From NCBI GenBank assembly GCA_964645705.1, contig CAZYAB010000002.1:124001-188000 (forward strand): a stretch of DNA of 64,000 nucleotides, given 5' to 3'. Origin of the DNA: CAXGTL01 sp964645705 (GTDB lineage Archaea; Nanobdellota; Nanobdellia; Woesearchaeales; CAXGTL01). The translations under genes were made by a program, and so were the position numbers. The notes under the pieces are model-generated. The model was not told the origin of the DNA. It saw nothing but the letters and a program-made list of their open reading frames with translations, and ran no database searches. This document shows, in pieces, positions 8,649-17,426 of the stretch; the stretch's first letter is position 1; every line of letters begins with the position of its first letter.

Positions 8649-11600
8649 TGTGCTTCACCTCCTTCATTTGATCCTGTGTCAGCAGGTTCTGGTGATGAAA
8701 CCTCACCACCGCCTCCTCCGCTTTCAGTTGCAGGCGGTTCTTCTGATCCTCCGCCCCCACCTGATTCAGTTGTAGGTTCGCTTTGTTCTGGCTCTGATTG
8801 TTGTTCTGGTTCTGGTGTTTCTTCATAACCGCGACCTAGACATACACACATATCATTTACACAATCTGTGTTTTGATCACCACATTCTTGATGACATCCA
8901 TCTTTACATTCACTATAAGTAGAGTCTTCTCCTTCTCCTTCAAATCCTCCTTCTGGTTTTTGTACATCACAATCTTTATAACACCAATCTCCTTCACCTG
9001 GATCGCAGTTTCCATCTCCACACCAAGGTTCTTCTTCATGTTGACCAAAGTCAATACATTTTATATCAATAACACATTCATAACCTCTTCCAGAGTCTCC
9101 ATATATTGGTTCATCTCCAGCTCCTGATCCGAACTTAGCCCTACATTCTGCTTTTTCTCTTTGCCAGTCTGAATCTGTAAAACAATTATCTGGTTCTTGG
9201 ATTGGCATAGGATATGGTCCTGCTTCTGGAGGCATCATATCAAATTTATCTTCAGGCATACATGATCCTGCTCCTTCGCTTTTACTAGGATCATAACAAT
9301 ATATTGTTTCACCTTTACCCATTACACAATTATCACTTCCTGTTCCTTCTGGACATTCGCCTTTTAATACTTTAGATGTTCCTGAAGGACATTGTTCATT
9401 ATAATCAACAAGACATGCTTGTGGTAATCCTTGACAACATTTCTTTGTAAACATTGGTCCTCCTCTTATACCAGGCCCTCTAGGTCCTTCACCTTCATAT
9501 GGTCCTCTTCTCATACCAGGTCCATATGGATCAGGTCCTGCTGGTCCTGTAGGAAAATGCTCAGGCCCTCCTGGTCCTGCCATATCACCAAAACATTCTT
9601 TTTCACATTTTTGACAATCTGGATCAGGATCAAATCCTGGTCTACATGGTTTATCACCACCAGCAGTACTACTAAGACAATCCATCATACATCTTTCTGC
9701 TTCATTTCTTGGTTGATGAGGTCCGCCAGGTCCTCCTGGTCCACCAGGTCCTCCTGGCCCTCCAAACCTTTCAAACATTTCTTTCATTGGTCCAGAACAA
9801 TGTTTCATAAGATCTTCTGGTCCTCTCATACCAAATGCATAATTAGGATATGCACATTTCATAGTCATATCACCAATAGGTGTCTCAACTTTTCCTGTTA
9901 TTAAACAATTTGTTTCTTCTAATCCGATTATGCTTATTGTTACCATTGGATCTTCTGGTGGATGGAATTCATATGGTTTACATATTCTTACATGTTCATC
10001 AAATATTCTGCCTTCATCAGGATAATATTCATCTTCATATTCGCCATATTGATCAACTTCAAATTTTCTTTCAAACTCAGGCATTACCATGTCAGCAGTT
10101 ATCTCTTCAGCAGGTGTAAACATTACATATAAAATATCATTAAGAACAACTTCTTTAATATATTTTAGATCATGTTTAATATCAATTACATCTTGTGTTG
10201 ATAATTTTCCAACTTTGCCCCTGATAGCTAACATTAATTCATTTATTTTTGCTTTTGCACCATTAAACATTCCTGCAACTCTGTAGAATTTCTCTGTATT
10301 AGCATCATCGCCTTGACCTTCATGATACTTTGCAAGATTTTCTGCTTTTGCTTTTAATTGATCAAATTCAATTTTTAGTTCTTCTAATTTCATAGCAATG
10401 TTCATTAAATCTCCAACATTAGGAATTTTATCTACAGATTCATATTCAATCATGTCTTCATTACCTCTTCTTATACAATCAACGAATTCTAAACATCCAA
10501 ATTGATCATGCCTAAACACTAGTTTTCCACCATCATATTCACATTTTTCAAATGCTTCTGAAGGGGGAGCTTCACCATTACAATGCTGTTCTCTTCCCAT
10601 ATCTTCATAAATTTTTGTCTCTTGACAATCTATCATAGGACATCCCATCTTTTCATCAAAATATTTAATTGCTTTTTTCCCATATTTTTCACAAGATGTT
10701 TTTTCAGAATGCAATTTTGCTTGATCAGGACAGTGACTACTATATCTTTTTCTCTCATCAAACTCTTCATGAATGCAATCAATAAAATTACATCCATTTT
10801 CATTTTTAGTTACAGGTTTTCCACCCATTTTTTTACACTTTCTAGCAATCTTGTCCATTTCTTCTGGTGGCGGGCATTTACCTTTTCTTTGCTCAAGAAA
10901 ACTTCCTTCTTTTTTTTCTTTTTCTTCTCTGCCAAATCCACATTTTACATATCTACATCCTCTTTCATCTCTTAATGTTTTAGGTTGAGCACCTTCTCCT
11001 TGACATCTTTTTGTTTCTTTTATTATCTCAGATTTTGGTGGACAATCTTCTTTTAGTTTTTCTTGGATTTGTTTTTCTTTTTCTTTACAAACCATTATAA
11101 AGTTCCCAAATTCATCTTTTTCACCACGACAACCTGGGGGGATTTTTGGTTTAACTGGTTCTTTTGGACCTATATCTATTTTTTCTTCATATTCTTTTTT
11201 TCTTTCCATATCTTTTTTTCTGATCTCTTGTTCATGTTCTCTTCTTGTTTTATCTGTTTCTTCATCCCATATTCTTTGTTCTGCTTCATCATGAGATTCG
11301 AACGGCATTCTATAATCATCAACACAAGGAACTTCTTTATCACCTTCATAACATTTTTCAGGTTCAAAAGGCATTCTATGATCATCTACCATTTCAGGCA
11401 TCATTGGTTGAATATATTCTTCTGGTTTGTAATCATCATGCATGTGATCATCTTCATAGAAATCATCTTTAGGTTCATCATACATCACTGGTTCGGGTTC
11501 ATGATGAACCGGTTCTTCTATAGGTTTATCATGCATAATGGGTTCTGGCTGAGATTCATCTCTTACAGGATCTGCAACAGGTTCAGCAAAAACTTCACCA

Positions 11601-11692
11601 CCAGCATCAACATTTGCACCTTCTTCAGCAACTACTAATGACATTATCATCAATAATATCATAAAACATACTAGAATTCCTTTTAATTTCAT
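8645..11692 (-). CDS. 1015-aa secreted Cys-rich multi-domain protein with collagen-like segment
   Basis: Signal peptide at 1-22 (cleavage after VVA). Residues 23-185 are acidic and rich in Met/His/Pro. Four repeats follow at 217-251, 273-306, 321-356 and 371-406, each with four Cys spaced 12, 14-16 and 4-5 residues apart and ending in a GC....C pattern. Residues about 425-520 are helical. A collagen-like GGP repeat is at 644-658 with more GP-rich sequence at 706-747. Further Cys modules include GDGNCDPGEGDWC (893-904), a pattern seen in archaeal secreted proteins. The C-terminus is a Ser/Gly/Glu/Pro linker without a membrane anchor. I count 53 Cys. A TATA box (about 11750-11760) and an AAGGTGG site lie upstream. 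Function unknown; a disulfide-linked surface structure is inferred. Confidence 0.85.
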   Translation of the reverse strand: MKLKGILVCFMILLMIMSLVVAEEGANVDAGGEVFAEPVADPVRDESQPEPIMHDKPIEEPVHHEPEPVMYDEPKDDFYEDDHMHDDYKPEEYIQPMMPEMVDDHRMPFEPEKCYEGDKEVPCVDDYRMPFESHDEAEQRIWDEETDKTRREHEQEIRKKDMERKKEYEEKIDIGPKEPVKPKIPPGCRGEKDEFGNFIMVCKEKEKQIQEKLKEDCPPKSEIIKETKRCQGEGAQPKTLRDERGCRYVKCGFGREEKEKKEGSFLEQRKGKCPPPEEMDKIARKCKKMGGKPVTKNENGCNFIDCIHEEFDERKRYSSHCPDQAKLHSEKTSCEKYGKKAIKYFDEKMGCPMIDCQETKIYEDMGREQHCNGEAPPSEAFEKCEYDGGKLVFRHDQFGCLEFVDCIRRGNEDMIEYESVDKIPNVGDLMNIAMKLEELKIEFDQLKAKAENLAKYHEGQGDDANTEKFYRVAGMFNGAKAKINELMLAIRGKVGKLSTQDVIDIKHDLKYIKEVVLNDILYVMFTPAEEITADMVMPEFERKFEVDQYGEYEDEYYPDEGRIFDEHVRICKPYEFHPPEDPMVTISIIGLEETNCLITGKVETPIGDMTMKCAYPNYAFGMRGPEDLMKHCSGPMKEMFERFGGPGGPGGPGGPGGPHQPRNEAERCMMDCLSSTAGGDKPCRPGFDPDPDCQKCEKECFGDMAGPGGPEHFPTGPAGPDPYGPGMRRGPYEGEGPRGPGIRGGPMFTKKCCQGLPQACLVDYNEQCPSGTSKVLKGECPEGTGSDNCVMGKGETIYCYDPSKSEGAGSCMPEDKFDMMPPEAGPYPMPIQEPDNCFTDSDWQREKAECRAKFGSGAGDEPIYGDSGRGYECVIDIKCIDFGQHEEEPWCGDGNCDPGEGDWCYKDCDVQKPEGGFEGEGEDSTYSECKDGCHQECGDQNTDCVNDMCVCLGRGYEETPEPEQQSEPEQSEPTTESGGGGGSEEPPATESGGGGGEVSSPEPADTGSNEGGEAQ

Positions 11693-11799
11693 TTATACCA
11701 CCTTCTTTTTTTAATTATAATTGATTATATATAACTTATAGAATTGTTATATATAAAGTTAACTGAATTTTTTTATTATTTTTAGTGTTTAAATTTTTC

Positions 11800-11820
11800 C
11801 AAAACATTTATAAATCATAA
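11800..11820 (+). promoter_or_regulatory. TATA box for the structured leader RNA
   Basis: The sequence ACATTTATAAATC (about 11805-11817) matches the archaeal TATA consensus. Transcription would start near 11840, directly ahead of the folded RNA at 11853-11913 and 180 nt ahead of the ABC transporter start codon. Confidence 0.6.
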
Positions 11821-11837
11821 CCTTCCATTATAAAATG

Positions 11838-11918
11838 TGATAAAATGGTAAGAAAAACACTTTTCATGGACATTGCTGAGCAATCAGCTTAGATGATAGT
11901 GTCTGGTGTTTTTTTTGT
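11838..11918 (+). ncRNA. Structured leader or stand-alone RNA ending in a T-run
   Basis: Outer helix AAAAACAC (11853-11860) pairs with GTGTTTTT (11906-11913). An inner helix GGACA (11868-11872) pairs with TGTCT (11900-11904). The apex is a GCTGA/TCAGC stem (11875-11888) capped by a GCAA GNRA tetraloop. A competing hairpin ATTGC-TGA-GCAAT (11872-11884) excludes the apex, so two states are possible. The 3' strand of the outer helix merges with an eight-T run that could terminate transcription. Two small hairpins follow before the ABC gene (CTCCA-AGAA-TGGAG at 11949-11962; A/T-rich at 11966-11986). I do not match it to a known riboswitch class. Confidence 0.45.
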
Positions 11919-12020
11919 TTCTTATGCAGCAATTACTCATCATATAGCCTCCAAGAATGGAGACTAAAAAATATTATATTTTTTTATCAAAAAACAAAAA
12001 CAAAAACCGAGGAAAATAAA

Positions 12021-13007
12021 ATGCAACCAATAATTCAAGTAAAAAACCTGAAAAAAAGCTTTAAAATGTACAAAAGAGAAGCAGGATTATTCAGTGCATT
12101 CAAAAGCTTATTTATAAGAAAGCACAAGTTAGCTCATGCACTAAAAGGAATCAATTTTGAAGTAGAAAAAGGCGAGATTTTGGGCTTTATAGGACCTAAT
12201 GGTGCTGGTAAATCAACTACAATAAAAGCATTATCAGGCATACTCTATCCTAGCTCAGGCTTTATCAAGGTAATGAAATACACTCCTTGGAAAGACAGAG
12301 TTAGATATGTTAAACACATAGGTGTTGTATTTGGCCAAAAACACCAGCTACACTGGGATTTACCACCTTTAGACACATATTATCTAAATAAACAACTGTA
12401 TAAAATCCCTGATAAAGCATTTAAAAGAAGATTAAGATATATGGTTAATTTGCTTGATCTTAAGGAAATAGTCAAAACACCTGTCAGAGACCTTTCATTA
12501 GGTGAACGTATGAAATGTAAATTAGTAGCAGCATTATTACACAATCCAAAGATAGTATTCCTAGATGAACCGACAATTGGTTTAGACGCAGTTGCAAAGC
12601 ACAAGCTAAGAGAATTTGTTAAATATGTAAATACTAAATACAAGACAACTTTTATCATAACAACTCATAATATGGATGATATTGAGAAACTTTGTAAAAG
12701 AATAGTAATCATAAACAATGGTGATATTGTATATGACGGACCATTAGATAAGATAAAAAAGACATATGTTAAATACAAATTACTAGATGTTAAGTTTGAT
12801 GAAAAAGCACCTAGCTTTAGGTTCCCTGGTTGTAAAGTAATTGACAAAGACAAGTATGAATTAAAGATAGAAGTAAATACAAAAAAACAATCAGTAAAAA
12901 CAGTTGTTGATCACTTGATAAAACATTATCCATTTGAAGATTTGATAATAAGTGATCCACCTATTGAAGAGATTATTCAATTGATTTATACTCAAAAGAG
13001 AGAATAG
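12021..13007 (+). CDS. ABC-2 transporter ATP-binding subunit
   Basis: A 328-aa ATPase. Walker A is GPNGAGKST (58-66), the signature motif is LSLGE near 160, Walker B is IVFLDEP with the following TIGLD, and the switch His is in TTHNMDD. An insertion between beta strands near the N-terminus (KMYKREAGLFSAFKSLFIRK) and a C-terminal extension of about 90 residues resemble the exporter ATPases encoded with two paired permeases (COG4586 type). SD GAGGAAAA precedes the ATG. It heads a three-gene operon with two permeases and lies behind a long structured leader. The substrate is unknown. Confidence 0.92.
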   Translation: MQPIIQVKNLKKSFKMYKREAGLFSAFKSLFIRKHKLAHALKGINFEVEKGEILGFIGPNGAGKSTTIKALSGILYPSSGFIKVMKYTPWKDRVRYVKHIGVVFGQKHQLHWDLPPLDTYYLNKQLYKIPDKAFKRRLRYMVNLLDLKEIVKTPVRDLSLGERMKCKLVAALLHNPKIVFLDEPTIGLDAVAKHKLREFVKYVNTKYKTTFIITTHNMDDIEKLCKRIVIINNGDIVYDGPLDKIKKTYVKYKLLDVKFDEKAPSFRFPGCKVIDKDKYELKIEVNTKKQSVKTVVDHLIKHYPFEDLIISDPPIEEIIQLIYTQKRE

Positions 13008-13017
13008 AATAAACAAA

Positions 13018-13818
13018 ATGAACATAAAAAAATACACAGGATTAATGAAGGTTGGATTTAAAGTAGCTTTAGCTTACAGATTCCACGGTTTAGTTTCAAT
13101 AATCATGACTCCTATTTCATTGATTGTGTTTTATTTTTTATGGCAATCTATTTATTCGTATACAGGTGAAACAATAATCAAAGGCTTTACATTTGAAGCA
13201 TTGATAGGTTATTACGCACTTTCAATGATAATTGCATTTTTCACATGGAGCCAAGCAGATAAATGGTTGGAAAATGATATTAGGCACGGCCATCTAATCT
13301 TTAAACTATTACAACCAGTAAGCCATTGTTTGAATGAGTTTTTCATAGAACTTGGAATACACAGTTACACAGTATTAATAGAAACAATTCCAATCTTTTT
13401 GATAGGATATTTGTTTTTTTATGTACCACTGCAATCAATATCAACTATTGTATTATTTTTTGTATCAGTAATAATGGCGGCAATCCTGTATTTCCAGTTT
13501 GCGTATTTTTTAGGATTATCAGCATTCTGGTTAAAAAGAATAGATGGCATTAGAAGAATGAGATCGCCATTAATAGCATTTTTATCAGGCGGAATACTAC
13601 CATTAACATTTTTCCCAGCATGGTATACAAATGTACAACACTGGTTACCATTCCAATACATGAGATATGTGCCAATAATGATTTACTTAGAACAAGTTTC
13701 ATTTAGCAATGTACTATTGTTATTGTTAGGCCAGTTTTTATGGATACTAGGTTTAGCATTTTTAATAAATATGATTTGGAAAATCGCATATAAGAAATTT
13801 TCAGGTGTAGGAACATGA
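13018..13818 (+). CDS. ABC-2 type permease subunit 1
   Basis: A 266-aa membrane protein with six predicted helices and an amphipathic N-terminus (MNIKKYTGLMKVGFKVALAY). The pattern SGGILPLTFFPAW near residues 190-202 is typical of ABC-2 permeases of the COG4587 type. It starts 10 nt after the ATPase gene and its stop overlaps the next permease by 4 nt (ATGA at 13815), so it forms a heterodimeric export channel with that protein. Confidence 0.85.
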   Translation: MNIKKYTGLMKVGFKVALAYRFHGLVSIIMTPISLIVFYFLWQSIYSYTGETIIKGFTFEALIGYYALSMIIAFFTWSQADKWLENDIRHGHLIFKLLQPVSHCLNEFFIELGIHSYTVLIETIPIFLIGYLFFYVPLQSISTIVLFFVSVIMAAILYFQFAYFLGLSAFWLKRIDGIRRMRSPLIAFLSGGILPLTFFPAWYTNVQHWLPFQYMRYVPIMIYLEQVSFSNVLLLLLGQFLWILGLAFLINMIWKIAYKKFSGVGT

Positions 13819-14597
13819 GATACTTAAAAATATTTTGGAAATTCGTAAGCCTTGATTTAAGTAGTGAGTTTAGGTATAAGCTTAACATAGTTATGAAATT
13901 CCTTAGCTTGATTGTAATGGATTTCATAGGTCCATTGATTGCATTACTTATATATTCAAACACACTAGGTATACCTGGATGGACATTGTATGAGTTTTTA
14001 TTATTCCAAGGTACACTTACATTAGTATTAGGACTAGGCCATTCATTTGCATTTAGGTTTGCTTGGGAAGTAATGGACATGGTAAGAAATGGCGAATTAG
14101 ACAAGGTAATGGTCAAACCATTAAAACCATTAACATATCTAATGTTAGGATCATTCAATTTTCCAGGAATGGCAGAAATATTTGCAGGATTAGTCATAAT
14201 TATATATGCATTATTAAACCTTAACCTTGGATTTACACTAAATTACATACCTTATATAGCATTCATATTATTAGCAGTATTATTCCAGTTTGGGGTTGCA
14301 ACATTGATTTCAGCATCTTCGATCTTATTTATCAAATCATGGGCATTGTTTGATATTTGGATGCATATGATTAATTTTGCTAGATATCCATCTATCATAT
14401 TTAGCGTAGCTATCAGGTTTTTGATAACATTCATATTTCCAGTAGCAATTGCATCATTTTACCCAGCAGCAGCATTATTAGGCAGATTATCATTAGCAGA
14501 AACATTATTGCCTATGTTAGCTGTAATCTTGTTTTATATAGTTTCAAGACTATTATGGTATTTAGCAATGAAGAAATATACTAGTGCTGGAGGTTGA
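13815..14597 (+). CDS. ABC-2 type permease subunit 2
   Basis: A 260-aa protein with six predicted helices, the partner permease (COG3694 type). The cytoplasmic segment MDMVRNGELDKVMVKPLKPL is the coupling region for the ATPase and is characteristic of this family. PVAIASFYPAAALLG near residue 215 parallels the FFPAW segment in the first permease. It is translated by coupling to the upstream permease and is the last gene of the operon. Confidence 0.85.
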   Translation: MRYLKIFWKFVSLDLSSEFRYKLNIVMKFLSLIVMDFIGPLIALLIYSNTLGIPGWTLYEFLLFQGTLTLVLGLGHSFAFRFAWEVMDMVRNGELDKVMVKPLKPLTYLMLGSFNFPGMAEIFAGLVIIIYALLNLNLGFTLNYIPYIAFILLAVLFQFGVATLISASSILFIKSWALFDIWMHMINFARYPSIIFSVAIRFLITFIFPVAIASFYPAAALLGRLSLAETLLPMLAVILFYIVSRLLWYLAMKKYTSAGG

Positions 14598-14690
14598 ATA
14601 CTTTTTTTCTTATTTTTATAATTTATATATTCTCTAATTACATAAAGCTTATATAAATTAAATAAATAAAATATAATTGGGGTGATTTAT

Positions 14691-15761
14691 ATGAAAGATA
14701 AAATTCAAGAAATTATTGATTCTGAACTTAGAAAAATAAGTTTTGGTACGCCACAGATTGATCAAAATCATGGTTTAGTAGTAGTTCCTGCTATAAGAGA
14801 AATAAGAAATCCAGGTTTTAAGGTCTTGTCAAGAAATCTTAGAACTTCTGAACATGGAGATGGATATGTTCATATTTGTGAACCAGGAAACATAGGTAAC
14901 CAAAGTTGGTATCATAATCTTTGTTTTAAGAATTTTTATGATTCTCCTATTTTGATTCCACAAGGTCTTACATTAAAAGGAGGCGATCAAGATAGAATGG
15001 TAATTGTTTCTGTATTTATTCAAGCAGGAAATATCAATGTTCCAGTAACTGTAAATGTTAATGTAAATTGTATAGAACAAGGCAGAAGCAAAGGAGGTCA
15101 TCCATTCACAATAGGAGGATATGGTATCCAAAGTATTCGATTAAGACAATCAGTAGACACATTATTAGGTGCTTTTGAACAAGGAAACTATGATCCTGAT
15201 GATAGTCAAGGTAGTGTTTGGGGAGACATAAGCTCTCTTGGTTATGGACAGGATAGTATGCATAGAATCTATAAAGAAAAAGAAAAAGAATTAGAAGAGC
15301 TTATGCAAACATTTCCTCAAGAAAAGAACCAGATAGGTTATATTGTTTATTATAATGGTGTAACAAGCTTTGAATTCTATGGAAAAAGATTAAGTTCAAG
15401 CCAGCACAAAGATATACTTGGTTCTTATATAATTCATGCAATACTTAATCCAAATGGTTCTGGGCAAAGATTATCTGCAGACCAAGTAAGAAACATAACT
15501 TCGCAATTAACAAATGTTAAATCAATTAGCATGTCAAGTGAAAATACAGGCATGCATGATTTAAGATTTAGTTTAAGCGAACAAGGAATTATAGGCAATG
15601 CTAGTTTAGTTGATGAAAATTTAATTCATCTATCTGCTACAAGAGTAATGGAAGAGAGTTATATAAACAAATCAGTAATAAATAGCATAAAAAATGCTTG
15701 TAAACAAGTAGAAATAGAATATGAGAAAAAAGTAAAATCCGCATTTGTACCAACATATTAA
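14691..15761 (+). CDS. ARPP-1-like domain protein
   Basis: A protein of 356 aa resembling the ARPP-1 (DUF6569) family: the N-terminal segment has a pattern of beta strands with LVVVPAIRE, a PILIPQG turn, and a basic QGRSKGGHPF segment. The family's name comes from its association with ADP-ribosylglycohydrolases and rhodanese-phosphatases; its activity is unproven. I choose the ATG at 14691 rather than an upstream in-frame GTG, because GGGGTGAT at 14679-14686 is correctly spaced for it. A TATA box (GCTTATATAAAT, about 14647-14658) lies upstream. It stands alone. Confidence 0.6.
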   Translation: MKDKIQEIIDSELRKISFGTPQIDQNHGLVVVPAIREIRNPGFKVLSRNLRTSEHGDGYVHICEPGNIGNQSWYHNLCFKNFYDSPILIPQGLTLKGGDQDRMVIVSVFIQAGNINVPVTVNVNVNCIEQGRSKGGHPFTIGGYGIQSIRLRQSVDTLLGAFEQGNYDPDDSQGSVWGDISSLGYGQDSMHRIYKEKEKELEELMQTFPQEKNQIGYIVYYNGVTSFEFYGKRLSSSQHKDILGSYIIHAILNPNGSGQRLSADQVRNITSQLTNVKSISMSSENTGMHDLRFSLSEQGIIGNASLVDENLIHLSATRVMEESYINKSVINSIKNACKQVEIEYEKKVKSAFVPTY

Positions 15762-15766
15762 ATTTT

Positions 15767-16519
15767 TTATTCTTTTTTTATTATTCCTTGAATAAAACTA
15801 TCTAATTGTTCATATTTGTCTAATCTATCTTTTTTCTCATAAAAACTTTTTAAAACCCATCTCATTGTTTTTTTTAGATTATTAAAATTGCTGAAGTAAA
15901 TAAACTTTTTATAATCAACCTGGTGATTTTGTTGTATTTGTTTTTTCATTACACCATCTGATTTAGAAATTACAAAAACATTTTTTAGATTTAGAGTAAT
16001 TTCTTTTTTTGCTACATCTCTTAATTGATCAACAATTATTTCTGTAATATTACCATAAGCTGCCACTAGATAATTATTTTTTTTATAACTTAAAAGAACT
16101 GCTAGATTTGTGCCTTCAGTAACTTTAGTATTATAAGGCTCAGAATGCAGACCGCTTCTCATGATTATATTGCTTACCTCTCTTTTTGTGTCTAGATCTT
16201 CTAATGTTTTTAATTTATTATTATATCCTGTAGTTGATTTAATCAATTTTTCAAGGTTTTTATTAGAAATACTTGATGATGGTAAACCAAAACCTCTTCC
16301 AAAAAAAGAAGCAGCTACTGCTGTTGCTAATATTAATATTCCTTCTGTTATGTATATTGCTGGCTCTGTAAGAGAATTAGGATCTTGTACAAAGCTTGGT
16401 ACTGCATGAAGGCCTTTATAAAGCCCAAATGTTCCTAAAGCCACAGAAATATAATTGCATGCTGTTTGATAAGGATTTATACCTTGTAAAGATTCTGTTA
16501 TTCTTGATATTAATGTCAT
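15767..16519 (-). CDS. Membrane-anchored protein of unknown function
   Basis: A 250-aa protein with two hydrophobic segments near the N-terminus (about 22-40 and 54-75), then a soluble alpha/beta domain (VLLSYKKNNYLVAAYG, NLKNVFVISKSDG, KKFIYFSNFNN). The alternation is reminiscent of a small nuclease- or sensor-like fold, but no catalytic motif is convincing. It is convergent with the ARPP-1-like gene, with 5 nt between the stops. Function unknown. Confidence 0.65.
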   Translation of the reverse strand: MTLISRITESLQGINPYQTACNYISVALGTFGLYKGLHAVPSFVQDPNSLTEPAIYITEGILILATAVAASFFGRGFGLPSSSISNKNLEKLIKSTTGYNNKLKTLEDLDTKREVSNIIMRSGLHSEPYNTKVTEGTNLAVLLSYKKNNYLVAAYGNITEIIVDQLRDVAKKEITLNLKNVFVISKSDGVMKKQIQQNHQVDYKKFIYFSNFNNLKKTMRWVLKSFYEKKDRLDKYEQLDSFIQGIIKKE

Positions 16520-16674
16520 TTATATAGTGTTTTTTCGAATAATGTTTTTAAGCATTTATAGTTTTTATTATATATACAAAAGTTTTATTATAAGCATAAA
16601 GCTTTAAATATTATTTTCATATACTTTATAAACAAAAGCTTTATATATATGGTTTACCTTATAAGTAATTAAAA

Positions 16675-16797
16675 TTGAGAATTAGACAAAGTTCTAGTGA
16701 AGATTCGTGTGAGGATGAAGTTTCAGATAGTGATGAGGTTGCTTTTCTTGAACAAAAATATAGAAAAAAAATCTTTTCCTTTTCAAAAGACTGGTAA
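16675..16797 (+). CDS. Possible leaderless 40-aa acidic protein with TTG start
   Basis: An open frame of 40 codons from TTG at 16675 to TAA at 16795. The first half is Ser/Asp/Glu-rich (SSSEDSCEDEVSDSDE), the second basic/aromatic. A strong TATA box (AGCTTTATATATATGG, about 16638-16653) would place the transcript start within a few nt of the TTG, fitting a leaderless mRNA. There is no ATG in frame. It falls in the 290-bp gap between two minus-strand genes. Unproven. Confidence 0.4.
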   Translation: MRIRQSSSEDSCEDEVSDSDEVAFLEQKYRKKIFSFSKDW

Positions 16798-16809
16798 TTC
16801 TATTTGATT

Positions 16810-17394
16810 TTAGCTATTAATTGGCTTAAATGTCTTTATAATGTGTTCATAAACATCATGACTATCACATTCTTTATAATAACAATTATAAGTCATTGTG
16901 TATAATTTATCAAATCCTATTGCCATTATTTGGTTAAATTCTGTCTTCTTATTTTCTATTATTACTGTGTATTGTATTTTATAGCCTTTTATAGAACCAA
17001 AAAGTATTTCAGAAGATTCTTGTGTTATTTTCAAATCATTCATTGTTTTTTTATTAAGCTCAATTCCTTGATCTAATAGTTCTTTTAGATCATATGCTGC
17101 ATCTTTGCCAATATGAGCAACAATAATATTTATGCTTTCAAGATTTTCTACATCATCACGCATGTATACAAACATGTTTTCTGTTATCTTGTTTTCTTTC
17201 CAATTATCTGGCAACATTAATTTAAAATGTTTATTAGAAAATGTTATTAGGTTGCCTAGATCTTGCACTTGTCCAATTTCATCAACTCCATTCTGAATTT
17301 CTTCACTTAATTCTTCAACAGGTTCTTGGTATGTTGTGCCGCACCCTGTTAAGAAAAACAATAATATTATTAAGCAAAATATTTTTTTATACAT
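16810..17394 (-). CDS. PsbP-like/DUF1795-type lipoprotein
   Basis: A lipoprotein of about 194 aa. The signal is MYKKIFCLIILLFFLTGC, with lipidation expected at the Cys of LTGC. The mature domain from about residue 45 (FSNKHFKLMLPDNWKEN) matches the pattern of PsbP/DUF1795-type proteins that begin with a strand and P-x-W motif. In-frame starts exist at 17403 and a GTG at 17430, but GGTGAT at about 17401-17406 is ideally spaced for the ATG at 17394. It follows the HD-domain gene and is probably in the same transcript. Confidence 0.7.
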   Translation of the reverse strand: MYKKIFCLIILLFFLTGCGTTYQEPVEELSEEIQNGVDEIGQVQDLGNLITFSNKHFKLMLPDNWKENKITENMFVYMRDDVENLESINIIVAHIGKDAAYDLKELLDQGIELNKKTMNDLKITQESSEILFGSIKGYKIQYTVIIENKKTEFNQIMAIGFDKLYTMTYNCYYKECDSHDVYEHIIKTFKPINS

Positions 17395-17426
17395 TTTATT
17401 CATCACCTTCAAATCTTTGATTTGTT

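Noticed and set aside
8557..8826. 89-aa minus-strand ORF overlapping the Cys-rich and lipoprotein genes
   Set aside because: A different frame across the gene junction with low-complexity Gln/Asn content; the other two frames have coding evidence.
9431..9904. 157-aa plus-strand ORF opposite the Cys-rich protein
   Set aside because: It is rich in Ser/Trp/Thr/Phe, as expected from antisense reading of Gly/Pro-rich and Glu-rich codons. No promoter or ribosome binding site; shadow of the 1015-aa gene.
11063..11638. 191-aa Phe/Ile-rich plus-strand ORF
   Set aside because: Antisense of Lys/Glu/Asp codons gives Phe/Ile/Ser runs. The opposite strand has a clear signal peptide and Cys repeats.
11845..11892. 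15-codon ORF (ATGGTAAGAAAAACA...) inside the structured RNA
   Set aside because: It lacks a ribosome binding site, and the base pairing runs through it. A leader peptide cannot be excluded, but the RNA fold explains the region better.
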